A DNA stretch of 43,898 bases. Source: an uncultured Metabacillus sp. (GTDB lineage: Bacteria; Bacillota; Bacilli; Bacillales; Bacillaceae). Every line of letters begins with the position of its first letter. Positions within the stretch are counted from its first letter, which is position 1. The DNA is taken from NCBI RefSeq assembly GCF_947503125.1, contig NZ_CANNCR010000038.1, positions 1-43,898 on the forward strand, read 5' to 3'. Under the pieces are notes generated by a model. It saw nothing but the letters and a program-made list of their open reading frames with translations, did not search any database and had not been told where the DNA came from. This document shows, piece by piece, positions 16,970 to 25,280 of the stretch. The position numbers and the translations under genes are program-made.

Positions 16970-18130
16970 TTAAACGTCAGAAATCCTAATCCACTGTCGT
17001 TTATCAATTGAAAGATCAACCGCTTCCAAAACTTGTTGGCATTTTACGCCATCTTTGAAGTTCGGGACAGGCTGACGGTTTTCGCGGAGTGCTTCCATAA
17101 GCTCAACAACTTCGTGTATAAACGTATGCTCATATCCGATTGTATGTCCAGGCGGCCACCAGTTTTCAGCATAAGCATGAGCAGGGTCTGTAGCCAATAC
17201 GCGACGGAAGCCTTGAACATCCTCTCTGTCATCGGTGAAATAAACCTGAAGTTCATTCATTCGTTCGAAGTCAAAGATGACACTGCCTTTTGAGCCGTTT
17301 ATTTCAAATGAATTTGTGCAGCGATGGCCTGAAGCATAACGGGTTGCTTCAAAGCTTCCTAAGGCACCATTAGCAAACCTGGCTAAAAACAGTGTAGCAT
17401 CATCAACGGTTACTTCACCTTTTTCTGCATTTTCATTGCCGGTAGCAGATAAGCCAGTCATGTTCGTTGGAATTGGACGCTCTTTAATAAATGTATCGCT
17501 CATCCCGATGACTTCATCGATGTCACCGATTAAATAATGAGCCAAGTCAATGAGATGTGCGCCTAAATCTCCATGCGAACCTGAGCCTGCAACCTCCTTT
17601 TGGAGTCTCCATGCTAGCGGGAAGTTTGGATCCACCAGCCAATCTTGTAAGAACCATGCGCGGAAATGATAAATATCGCCTAATTTCCCTTCGTCAATCA
17701 GTTTTTTCGCTAACATGACAGCTGGAGCAAATCGATAATTGAACCCGACCATATGCTTAACCCCGGCCGCTTCTACAACTTCAAGCATTTCTCTTGAATC
17801 CTTCAATGTAAGCGCTAACGGTTTTTCGCAAAAAACATGCTTGCCAGCTTGGGCTGCGGCAATCGTTATTTCTTTATGTACATCACTAGGTGCATTGATA
17901 TCAATTAAATCAATATCATCTCTTTCTAAAAGACTTTGCCAATCTGTTGTATATTCCTCCCAGCCGAATTGTGCAGCAGCTTCGGCTACTCCAAGTGCAT
18001 TCCGTCCGCAAATCACCTTCATCTCAGGGTGAAGTGTTTTTGGGAAAAATAATGGTAGGTCGCGATATGCATGACTATGTGCTTTACCCATAAATTTATA
18101 GCCGATCATGCCAACTCTAATCTTATCCAT
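16970..18130 (-). CDS. Gfo/Idh/MocA-family oxidoreductase
   Basis: 386 residues; N-terminal dinucleotide-binding fold with RVGMIGYKFMGKAHSHAYR (here Y-K-F-M-G-K-A-H, typical of one subfamily), catalytic segment FCEKPLALT (about 95-103) and MVGFNYRFAPAV. The C-terminal half has SHGDLGAHLIDLAHYLIG, giving the conserved D-x-G-x-H-x-x-D residues that bind sugar. It is the first structural gene after the LacI-type regulator. AAGGAG precedes the ATG. It is likely to oxidise a sugar, glycoside or inositol with NAD(P); it is not closely similar to the second oxidoreductase at 14628-15725. Confidence 0.92.
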   Translation of the reverse strand: MDKIRVGMIGYKFMGKAHSHAYRDLPLFFPKTLHPEMKVICGRNALGVAEAAAQFGWEEYTTDWQSLLERDDIDLIDINAPSDVHKEITIAAAQAGKHVFCEKPLALTLKDSREMLEVVEAAGVKHMVGFNYRFAPAVMLAKKLIDEGKLGDIYHFRAWFLQDWLVDPNFPLAWRLQKEVAGSGSHGDLGAHLIDLAHYLIGDIDEVIGMSDTFIKERPIPTNMTGLSATGNENAEKGEVTVDDATLFLARFANGALGSFEATRYASGHRCTNSFEINGSKGSVIFDFERMNELQVYFTDDREDVQGFRRVLATDPAHAYAENWWPPGHTIGYEHTFIHEVVELMEALRENRQPVPNFKDGVKCQQVLEAVDLSIDKRQWIRISDV

Positions 18131-18170
18131 ACTAATCTCCTTTTCTTATTTGTATTTTTATAGTGAAAAT

Positions 18171-18212
18171 CTAGCGCCGATGATCATTCACTATTTTTTC
18201 TAACGGCGCTAG
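18171..18212 (-). terminator. Hairpin after the LacI-type gene
   Basis: CTAGCGCCG and CGGCGCTAG form a perfect 9-bp stem around a 24-base loop; on the minus strand it includes the last codons and stop of the regulator gene and is followed by ATTTT. It could be a weak terminator or attenuate read-through into the oxidoreductase gene. Confidence 0.5.
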
Positions 18213-19231
18213 AGCGATGATGCTCGTTCGATCAAGGTAACTGGCAGCCGTTGAATGCCAGCTATTTTGCCTTCATTGGAAATGAGCTGAAAAACCTTTT
18301 CTGCCGCCATTTGCCCCATTTCAAATAGCGGAACCTTTACAGTGCTAAGTGGAGGGGATGTCATTTTGGCGATTTCTGAGTCATCATATCCAATTAATGC
18401 GTAATCATGGCCAGCTGTATATCCGTGTTCACTTAATCCTTGCATAAGTCCAATTGCCATGCGGTCATTTGCTGCAAAGATTGCTTTATAGTCTGGCAGC
18501 AATGGTGCAATTTCAGCAGCAGCTTGAAAACCGCTTTTCCTACTGTAGTTTCCTTTAAAAATGATTTTCTCATTGAATGCTACTTCAGCTTGACTGATCG
18601 CTTTTATATATCCTTGTAACCTTTCGGCACTATTAGAAAATTCCATAGGGCCATTTAAAAAGATGACATGTTCAAAGCCTTTCCTTAGCAATGAGGACAC
18701 TGCTTGGAAGCTGCCGTCCACATGGTCAGCATCAATTGAGTGGAAGGAATGGCCAGAAAATGTTTGGTTAACAAGACAGTAGGGAAGATGTAAGTCATGA
18801 AGCTTTTCAAGCGCATCAACTTCACCAGGAATATTTTTAGAGCCAAGGATAATGCATCCATCTACTCTTTGAGAACGAAACAGCTGTACATAGTCTTTTG
18901 GCTCATCAGGTGATTGAAATAAAAGCAGCAAGCCATAGCCTAATTCACCGAGCCTGGCACCAATCCCGCTTAGCAGTTCAGAAAAGTAATGGGTTGACAT
19001 TAGGTTAACCTTTGGCAAATACGGAACAATCACACCGATATTGTTGCTTTTCCCCCTTGCAAAACTTTGCGCGATTGCATTTGGGTGGTAGTTAAGCTCT
19101 TTGGCTGCTTGCAAGACTTTGCGTTTTGTTTCTTCCCGCAAAGGGCCGATATTATTAAAAACACGTGAAACAGTGGCTTCAGATACACCTGCCAGTTTCG
19201 CCACTTCTTTTCTGTTAGCTAAGACATTCAC
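18209..19231 (-). CDS. LacI/GalR-family transcriptional regulator
   Basis: About 340 residues. The N-terminal helix-turn-helix reads KEVAKLAGVSEATVSRVFNN, followed by the hinge region YHPNAIAQSFARGKSNNIGVIVP and a periplasmic-binding-protein-like sensor with IGYDDSEIAKMTSPPLSTV. The start is a problem. An ideal ribosome site (GGAGGTGA) is followed at the usual distance by TTA (19222-19220) just before GCTAACAGAAAAG, where a TTG or ATG would be expected. The only nearby canonical start in frame is the GTG at 19231, inside the ribosome site, which I use provisionally. The ATG at 19258 lies in the operator, at or before the likely transcript start. Probable regulator of the oxidoreductase/ThuA genes; it may also affect the pectin genes. 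Confidence 0.85.
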   Translation of the reverse strand: MNVLANRKEVAKLAGVSEATVSRVFNNIGPLREETKRKVLQAAKELNYHPNAIAQSFARGKSNNIGVIVPYLPKVNLMSTHYFSELLSGIGARLGELGYGLLLLFQSPDEPKDYVQLFRSQRVDGCIILGSKNIPGEVDALEKLHDLHLPYCLVNQTFSGHSFHSIDADHVDGSFQAVSSLLRKGFEHVIFLNGPMEFSNSAERLQGYIKAISQAEVAFNEKIIFKGNYSRKSGFQAAAEIAPLLPDYKAIFAANDRMAIGLMQGLSEHGYTAGHDYALIGYDDSEIAKMTSPPLSTVKVPLFEMGQMAAEKVFQLISNEGKIAGIQRLPVTLIERASSL

Positions 19232-19241
19232 CTCCAAAAAA

Positions 19242-19285
19242 AATGTACACGCGTACATTTTCTCTATTATTCTATGATTTGTCAA
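19242..19285 (-). promoter_or_regulatory. Promoter and LacI-type operator of the regulator gene
   Basis: On the minus strand, TTGACA (19285-19280) is followed after 17 bp by GAAAAT (19262-19257). An 18-bp near-perfect palindrome with a central CG, AATGTACACGCGTACATT on the plus strand (19242-19259), overlaps the -10 and start point. This is the geometry of LacI-family autoregulation. I found no second copy of the palindrome in the gap to the esterase gene. Confidence 0.65.
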
Positions 19286-19516
19286 TTGGTTTTTTGAAAT
19301 TTTCAAAATCTTTTTTAGAATGATGAAATGATGTTTATAAATGGCTAAAATAAATCCAATTCAGCATGAAAAGTATTACATGTCTAACCTGTTATAGGTT
19401 ATGATAAAAAAGTGAATATTTGTTCTTAAAGATAAAGTGATGCAAAACTCAACGTTAATTGAAGTGCTGAAATACCAGACAGTTTAAACGAGAAAAAGAT
19501 ATAAAAGGGGAAGGAA

Positions 19517-20320
19517 TTGAACCATTTGTTAAAAAAAGGGAAGAACAAGAGGTATATTGCAATATTCCTAAGTTTGCTTTTATTGTTGGTTTCCGTGCCT
19601 GTTGTATCAATGAAGCTTCCCGTCCGGACATCAGGAGAACATCCAACGGTTTTTATAGCAGGGGATTCAACAGTGCAAACATATTCTGAAAAATGGAAAC
19701 CAAGAGCTGGCTGGGGGCAAATGCTGCCACATTTTTTTAGTCCTGAGATTTCCTTTAAAAACTATGCAATCAGGGGAAGAAGCTCAAAGTCATTTATCAA
19801 TGAAGGCAGACTAGATAAAATATTAAGACATATAAAGCCAAATGATTATTTATTAATCCAATTTGGTCATAATGATGCCAAAAAACACCGCGATGATCTT
19901 TACACATCTGTGCATGAATATAAAAATTATTTAAAGCTATACGTCAATGGAGCTCGAGCCCGTGGCGCAATACCTATATTAGTTACGCCTGTAGGCAGAA
20001 GAGATTTTCACAAGGAAACAGGTAAATTTAAAAGCAGCTTTCCCGAATATGTCAAAGGAATGAAAGAGGTCGCAGCTGAGCTTGATACCTCGCTCGTGGA
20101 TTTAAGCCTTCTAAGCATTGCCTACTATGACCGAATAGGACCAAAAGGTACACTTTCTGTCTTTTTACATATCGAACCAGGGGTGTACAAAGCTTATCCT
20201 AATGGGGCTAAAGATGATACACATTTCCAGGAATATGGGGCTAATCAAATTGCGTACTTGATGGCTCACGCAATAAAGGATCTGGATGTTCCATTATCAA
20301 ATTATGTAACGATAAAATGA
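19517..20320 (+). CDS. Secreted rhamnogalacturonan acetylesterase (SGNH, CE12-like)
   Basis: 267 residues from a TTG start preceded by GGGGAAGG. An N-terminal hydrophobic segment (about 13-31, after KKGKNKR) is a signal peptide or membrane anchor. SGNH motifs: GDSTVQTY (nucleophile Ser51), GRSSKSF (block II), QFGHNDAKK (block III) and DDTHF (Asp233/His236). This is the pattern of rhamnogalacturonan acetylesterases (RhgT/YesT type), which remove acetyl groups from pectin side regions so that lyases can act. It is strongly similar to the esterase module of the next gene (for example LVTPVGRRDF and EGTLSVFLH-type segments in both), so the two probably arose by duplication. A terminator follows. 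Confidence 0.9.
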   Translation: MNHLLKKGKNKRYIAIFLSLLLLLVSVPVVSMKLPVRTSGEHPTVFIAGDSTVQTYSEKWKPRAGWGQMLPHFFSPEISFKNYAIRGRSSKSFINEGRLDKILRHIKPNDYLLIQFGHNDAKKHRDDLYTSVHEYKNYLKLYVNGARARGAIPILVTPVGRRDFHKETGKFKSSFPEYVKGMKEVAAELDTSLVDLSLLSIAYYDRIGPKGTLSVFLHIEPGVYKAYPNGAKDDTHFQEYGANQIAYLMAHAIKDLDVPLSNYVTIK

Positions 20321-20321
20321 A

Positions 20322-20359
20322 CGAATAAAAGTCTCCTATTATGGAGGCTTTTTATTCGT
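20322..20359 (+). terminator. Terminator of the acetylesterase gene
   Basis: CGAATAAAAGTCTCC pairs with GGAGGCTTTTTATTCG around TATTAT, followed by TTCTTTTT. It separates the esterase gene from the promoter of the large fusion gene. Confidence 0.85.
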
Positions 20360-20463
20360 TCTTTTTACACTGGAAAATAGGACATTTAGAACAAAATGCT
20401 AAGTTGTATAGTCCTAAGGTCATAAAAATAGTGTTAGTTAAATAGATTCATTTTTTAGATCAT

Positions 20464-20546
20464 ATCTGTTTTTTAAACAACAACATCTGTTTTTTATATA
20501 TCCAATAAATGGACAAGCGGATAATATTTACCTGTAAGCGCTTTCT
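20464..20546 (+). promoter_or_regulatory. Regulated promoter: 12-bp direct repeat, -10 and cre-like site
   Basis: ATCTGTTTTTTA occurs at 20464-20475 and again at 20485-20496, a period of exactly 21 bp. A -10-like TAATAT lies at 20522-20527 without a good -35, putting the start near 20534 and the second repeat next to the -35 position. TGTAAGCGCTTTCT at 20533-20546 matches the CcpA cre consensus (TGWNANCGNTNWCA) except at the last base and would cover the start point. Interpretation: activator-dependent promoter (AraC-type spacing) under catabolite repression. Confidence 0.55.
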
Positions 20547-20574
20547 ATTAGTGGGATGGAGGTGAAGAATCGAA

Positions 20575-20649
20575 ATGGAAGGGTGCTTATATTATATATT
20601 GAAAGGATGGAAACTTATTGGCCACGAAACGAACAAACAAAGTAAATAA
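20575..20649 (+). CDS. Short leader ORF overlapping the fusion gene start
   Basis: An ATG nine bases after GGAGGTGA (20558-20565) opens 24 codons, beginning MEGCLYYILKGWKL, that end at TAA 20647-20649, inside the large gene and in another frame. Its ribosome site is much better than that of the large gene (AAGGATGG, TTG start). It could couple or limit translation of the downstream gene. Whether a peptide is made is unknown. Confidence 0.45.
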   Translation: MEGCLYYILKGWKLIGHETNKQSK

Positions 20650-23600
20650 GATTTTTGCAATGCTTCTTAGTTTATTACTCCTATTGTCATCAGTTCCAGT
20701 TTTTCCCCATCAAGCGAATGCAGAAGAGTTTGAAGTAAAGAAATTTGATTTTGGTACTGAAACGGGCCCGGTTATGGAGGGCTATACAAAGGTTACTCCT
20801 GAAACAGGTTATACGGCCGAAAGCAAATATGGTTTTGCCGATCCCTCCAAGGTAACAGCTTTCGATCGGACTGGTTCTGATCCATTAAAATCAGATTATA
20901 TCACAACTATAGAAACCTCCTTCAATGTTGATCTGCCTAAAGGAGATTATTCAGTTACCGTGATTTCTGGTGATGAACAAGAAGCGACTGAAATTGGCGT
21001 GAAGGCTGAAAGCATCCAGAAGATCCAAAATACCTCAATTCAATCAGGCCAATATATTGAACGTACGTTTGAAATCGCACTCATAGATGGACAACTTACC
21101 ATCGAATTTACCGGTTCAGCACCAAAATTAAATGGACTAATTATTGAAAAGCTTCCAGAACGTACAGCGGGTGAGCACCCAACCGTATTTATGGCAGGTG
21201 ACTCTACTGTTCAGACTTATGATGAATATTGGCGTCCAGAAGCGGGCTGGGGTCAAATGATTTCTCGTTTTTTCAGCTCTGAGCTTGCCTTTGATAATCA
21301 TGCCATCGGCGGAAGAAGTACGAAGACTTTTTATAATGAGGGCAGACTTGATACAATTTTGCGAAATATAAAACCGAATGATTACCTATTAATTCAGTTT
21401 GGGCATAATGATGCAACCATCAGTCGACCTGAACGCTATACTTCTGTTCCTGATTATAAAGAATATTTACGAACATATGTGAATGGTACTCGTCAACGTG
21501 GAGCAGAGGCCATTTTGGTTACGCCTGTTGGCCGCAGAGATTTCAACGCAGATACAGGCAAATTTAATGTCAGCTTTCCTGAATATGTTCAAGGAATGAA
21601 GGAAGTTGCTGAAGAGCTTGATGTCCCATTGGTTGACCTAAGCTCTTTAAGTGTTGCTTATTATGATTCGATCGGTCCAGAAGGAACACTTTCTGTTTTT
21701 CTTCATACAGAGCCGGGGATGTATCCAGCATTTCCGAATGGTTCACAGGATAATACTCATTTCCAAGAATATGGTGCTATTCAAATTGCCAGATTGTTAT
21801 CTGGCGGTATTAAAGAACTAGAGATTCCATTATCATCCTATGTTATTGATATTAAACCACCTGTAGCTGTACCGAATAAGCCAACTGGTTTAGTGGCAAG
21901 TAATATCAGCAACGCAGGAGCTGTTTTGACTTGGAATGAGGTGGAAACAGCAGATATTTATAAAGTTTATCGCAAACCTTCAACTGAATCCACCTTTGAT
22001 TTAATCGGAACAGCAACGGTTCCAAGAATAAGCATGACAGGAATGGAGGAAGGTAAATCCTATGATGTCGTTGTAACGGCGGTTAACGGCAAAGGTGAAT
22101 CTGAGAAATCTGATGTTGTTACCATCCAAACAAAACAAGCTACAATAAAATTTGATTTTGGCTTAGCTGGTACGCCAGTGGCTGAAGGCTATACGGAAGT
22201 AAATCTTTCAACATTATATACTTCTGAAAGAGGCTTCGGAATTGTCGATGCAACAGGGATGATCGGCAGGGATCGCGGAACAGGCGGTGACCTTCTTCGT
22301 GACTGGCTTGGTTATTTCAATGTTGGCTGGAAATTTAATGCAGATGTACCAAACGGGCTTTATGCCGTAAAAGTGTATGTAGGAGATTTCTCAGGAAGTG
22401 CTAGAACAACTGTTCAAATCGAAGGACAGGATTATGGACAAATTTCAGCACCGAAAAATAACTATACAGAGAAGCTGATTCCTGAAGTATCTGTTAAGGA
22501 TGGCCAAATGAATTTTCAGTTTGGCGGTTCAACAGGGATTGTCAATGGTGTGGATCTGACACCAATATTGCTCGCTCCTTCAGAACTTAAGGTGGAGGAA
22601 AAAAACCTTGATCCTTCAAAACCTTCTGTCACCCTTTCATGGAAATCAGTTGAGGATGCGGAGAAATACAATGTTTATCGGAAAGTGGCTGGCACAGATG
22701 CAAATGAATTGGTTGGCCAATCGGAAACAAATTTCTTTAAAGATACATCTGTTAATGTTGGTCTAAAATATGAATACACAGTTACAACCATCGACAGGGC
22801 GAATGTGGAGACGGTTCCATCTATGCCGTTTGAGGTTTCCATGATTGACCCTTCCCAGCCAGTACCAGAAGCACCAAAGAATCTAGAAGTAGCAAAAGTG
22901 AAAAAACATGATCTTACTATTAAATGGGATAAGGTGGAAGATGCGATCACATACAATATTTATCGTTCAGAAAAAGCTGATGGAGAGTTCGTCTTAGTTG
23001 GCAAAACGGATAAGACAAGATATATCGATGAAACTGTGTTGACAACCATTCCTTATTATTATAAGGTTGCAGCTGTTAATGCAGGTGGAATTTCAGAGCT
23101 ATCAGAAACTATTAAAACACCAGCTGTTACGGTGTTGAAACGGCAAATGGAGGATTTAGGCCGTTCACCGGTTGCGGTACAAACGGAGGAAGGTGTGTTT
23201 GTCAGCTGGAGGCTATTAGGAACAGACCCAGACACAGTAGGCTTCCATATTTATCGGGATGGCGAGAAAATAACCTCTTCACCAATTACAGACAGCACGA
23301 ACTATTTGGATAAATCTGGAAAAATGGATTCAATCTATGAAATTCGAGCAGTTGAAGCTGGAAAAGAACTAAAACAACAAGAGACAACAAAGGTTCTCAG
23401 TAAAAATTATTTAGATGTGCCCCTGCAAAAGCCAGAGGATGGGATAACACCACTTGGTGATCCATATTCCTATCGTGCAAATGATGCAAGTGTTGGAGAT
23501 CTTGATGGTGATGGAGAATATGAATTGGTGTTAAAATGGGATCCAACAAATTCAAAGGATAACTCTCAAGCAGGGTATACCGGGAATGTTTATATTGATG

Positions 23601-24976
23601 CCTATGAGCTTGATGGAACATTAAAATGGCGCATTGATTTAGGGAAAAACATTCGGGCTGGAGCTCACTATACCCAATTTTTAGTTTATGATTTTGATAG
23701 TGATGGAACAGCTGAAATTGCCATGAAGACAGCGGATGGAACGATTGATGGTCAAGGAAATGTCATCGGAAGAGCAGATGCAGATCATCGCAATAGCTCG
23801 GGATATATCTTGCAAGGAGAGGAATTCTTAACGGTCTTTGATGGCAAGACAGGCAAGGCGCTTCAATCTACAAACTATGAACCGCCACGCGGTGATGTCG
23901 CTTCATGGGGAGATTCATACGGAAACCGTGTCGATCGGTTTTTAGCCGGGGTTGCTTATCTTGATGGAGAACGCCCAAGTATCGTGATGGCACGCGGTTA
24001 TTATACAAGAACGGTGTTAACTGCCTATAATTGGAGAGACGGACAGCTGACAAAACAGTGGACGTTTGACTCTCAAGAGGAAGGAAACCGCGAATATGCC
24101 GGACAAGGATACCATTCTTTAAGCATTGCTGATGTTGATAAGGATGGGAAGGATGAAATCGTATACGGCCAAATGGTTGTGGATGATGACGGTACAGGAT
24201 TATATACAACAGGCTTAGGTCATGGTGATACTCTTCATGTAAGTGATTTCCTCCCAGAACGCCAAGGGCTTGAAGTATATGCTGTACAAGAAAATAAAAG
24301 TGCGGAATATGGCTATGATATGCGGGATGCTGCAACTGGTGAAATCATTTGGGGCCAAAAAACAGGCCAGGATACAGGCAGAGGCCTGATCGCAGATATT
24401 GATCCAAGACATGCTGGTGCAGAAGCATGGGCCATTTCAGGTGCGTGGAACAGCCAGGTTGGCGGTTTGCATACAGCAACAGGCGAAAAAATTTCTGATC
24501 GTATTCCTACCTCTAATTTTGCGATTTGGTGGGATGGTGATTTACTTCGCGAATTAGCTGATCACCAATACGATGAAGCAAAAGGCGCAGGAGCAGGTAA
24601 GATCGACAAATGGGATTATGAAAATAACAAGCTAGTAAACTTGCTTACTGCAGAAGGAACCCTTTCTAACAACTCAACGAAAGGTACTCCGGCGCTGCAA
24701 GCAGACCTATTTGGCGATTGGCGTGAGGAAATCATTTGGCGTACAGAAGATAGCAGTGCATTACGCATCTTTACGACAACAGAGCAAACAGATCATCGCC
24801 TCTTTACGCTCATGCATGATCCGCAATACCGATTAGCGATTGCATGGCAAAATGTCGGGTACAACCAACCGCCGCATCCAAGCTTTTTTATCGGTGAGGG
24901 AATGGAGAAGCCCCCAGCACCTAGTATTGATGTAGTGGAAAGCAAAAGACCTGATACAACATCTCTTAAAAAATAA
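20618..24976 (+). CDS. Secreted fusion: rhamnogalacturonan acetylesterase + FN3 modules + PL11 rhamnogalacturonan lyase
   Basis: 1452 residues. Signal peptide with A-N-A cleavage site (about 1-36). A beta-sandwich, carbohydrate-binding-like module starting KFDFGTETGPV (about 40-180). An SGNH esterase with GDSTVQTY (Ser196), GHNDA and DNTHF (Asp378/His381), ending about 415. An FN3 domain (about 425-505). A second FDFG-type module (about 510-655). Two FN3 domains (about 660-830). A family-11 rhamnogalacturonan lyase (about 834-1430) with VFVSWRLLGTDP, GDLDGDGEYELVLKWDP, AGAHYTQF, YGNRVDRFLAG, WWDGDLLREL, LFGDWREEIIWRT and YNQPPHPSFF. It would deacetylate and cleave the rhamnogalacturonan-I backbone in one polypeptide. 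There is no LPXTG or S-layer anchor, so it is probably released. TTG start, modest ribosome site. Confidence 0.93.
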   Translation: MATKRTNKVNKIFAMLLSLLLLLSSVPVFPHQANAEEFEVKKFDFGTETGPVMEGYTKVTPETGYTAESKYGFADPSKVTAFDRTGSDPLKSDYITTIETSFNVDLPKGDYSVTVISGDEQEATEIGVKAESIQKIQNTSIQSGQYIERTFEIALIDGQLTIEFTGSAPKLNGLIIEKLPERTAGEHPTVFMAGDSTVQTYDEYWRPEAGWGQMISRFFSSELAFDNHAIGGRSTKTFYNEGRLDTILRNIKPNDYLLIQFGHNDATISRPERYTSVPDYKEYLRTYVNGTRQRGAEAILVTPVGRRDFNADTGKFNVSFPEYVQGMKEVAEELDVPLVDLSSLSVAYYDSIGPEGTLSVFLHTEPGMYPAFPNGSQDNTHFQEYGAIQIARLLSGGIKELEIPLSSYVIDIKPPVAVPNKPTGLVASNISNAGAVLTWNEVETADIYKVYRKPSTESTFDLIGTATVPRISMTGMEEGKSYDVVVTAVNGKGESEKSDVVTIQTKQATIKFDFGLAGTPVAEGYTEVNLSTLYTSERGFGIVDATGMIGRDRGTGGDLLRDWLGYFNVGWKFNADVPNGLYAVKVYVGDFSGSARTTVQIEGQDYGQISAPKNNYTEKLIPEVSVKDGQMNFQFGGSTGIVNGVDLTPILLAPSELKVEEKNLDPSKPSVTLSWKSVEDAEKYNVYRKVAGTDANELVGQSETNFFKDTSVNVGLKYEYTVTTIDRANVETVPSMPFEVSMIDPSQPVPEAPKNLEVAKVKKHDLTIKWDKVEDAITYNIYRSEKADGEFVLVGKTDKTRYIDETVLTTIPYYYKVAAVNAGGISELSETIKTPAVTVLKRQMEDLGRSPVAVQTEEGVFVSWRLLGTDPDTVGFHIYRDGEKITSSPITDSTNYLDKSGKMDSIYEIRAVEAGKELKQQETTKVLSKNYLDVPLQKPEDGITPLGDPYSYRANDASVGDLDGDGEYELVLKWDPTNSKDNSQAGYTGNVYIDAYELDGTLKWRIDLGKNIRAGAHYTQFLVYDFDSDGTAEIAMKTADGTIDGQGNVIGRADADHRNSSGYILQGEEFLTVFDGKTGKALQSTNYEPPRGDVASWGDSYGNRVDRFLAGVAYLDGERPSIVMARGYYTRTVLTAYNWRDGQLTKQWTFDSQEEGNREYAGQGYHSLSIADVDKDGKDEIVYGQMVVDDDGTGLYTTGLGHGDTLHVSDFLPERQGLEVYAVQENKSAEYGYDMRDAATGEIIWGQKTGQDTGRGLIADIDPRHAGAEAWAISGAWNSQVGGLHTATGEKISDRIPTSNFAIWWDGDLLRELADHQYDEAKGAGAGKIDKWDYENNKLVNLLTAEGTLSNNSTKGTPALQADLFGDWREEIIWRTEDSSALRIFTTTEQTDHRLFTLMHDPQYRLAIAWQNVGYNQPPHPSFFIGEGMEKPPAPSIDVVESKRPDTTSLKK

Positions 24977-25010
24977 AAAAAGTAAGATTATTAGGTTTAT
25001 GATATTCAAA

Positions 25011-25046
25011 CAGGGGGTAGTAAAAAAATGACAGTATCCCCCCTGA
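25011..25046 (+). terminator. Hairpin after the fusion gene
   Basis: CAGGGGGTA pairs with TATCCCCCCTG around an A-rich loop. The T-tract is weak (ATACTTTCC), so it may stabilise the mRNA end or terminate inefficiently. Confidence 0.5.
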
Positions 25047-25082
25047 TACTTTCCTATATGAAAAACGAATAAACTTGAAGAG

Positions 25083-25112
25083 CCTCCATAGTGCTATGGA
25101 GGTTTTTTCTTG
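25083..25112 (+). terminator. Rho-independent terminator
   Basis: CCTCCATAG-TG-CTATGGAGG is a perfect 9-bp stem followed by TTTTTTCTTG. It is the main stop signal behind the fusion gene. Confidence 0.92.
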
Positions 25113-25160
25113 TTTTGCTTTTATTTAAAGGTAATAAGCATAAAATTTGAACTTAGTTTT

Positions 25161-25280
25161 GGTGTCTAGCTCCAGCGCCTATCGCCTATCAAACTTCAGA
25201 TCATCTCCCTACGATAAGTTCTTTATCTCAGTCGATGCTCCTCCAGTTTATACGGCGATGACCAAGGAGCTTGCGCTTTT
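25161..25280. repeat. Dispersed palindromic repeat, copy 3 (divergent centre)
   Basis: Shares the left end (GTGTCTAGCTCCAGCGCCTA) and right end (CAAGGAGCTTGCGCTTTTG) with the other copies. The centre is different: CGCCTATCAAACTTCAG through CCAGTTTATACGGCG, with CGCC/GGCG at the arm bases and less inner pairing. The 35 bp before it are similar to those before copy 1. It lies between the terminator and the response-regulator gene. Confidence 0.8.

Noticed and set aside
18209-19306. LacI-type protein starting at 19306 or 19258
   Set aside because: The frame upstream of 19250 covers the promoter and operator; translation from there would add unrelated residues before the helix-turn-helix.
19242-20546. 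Shared LacI operator in front of the pectin genes
   Set aside because: I found no second AATGTAC...GTACATT palindrome before either pectin gene, so control by the adjacent LacI protein is not supported directly.
23397-24412. Long minus-strand open frames inside the lyase domain
   Set aside because: They are His-rich antisense readings of a clearly conserved PL11 domain, without ribosome sites.
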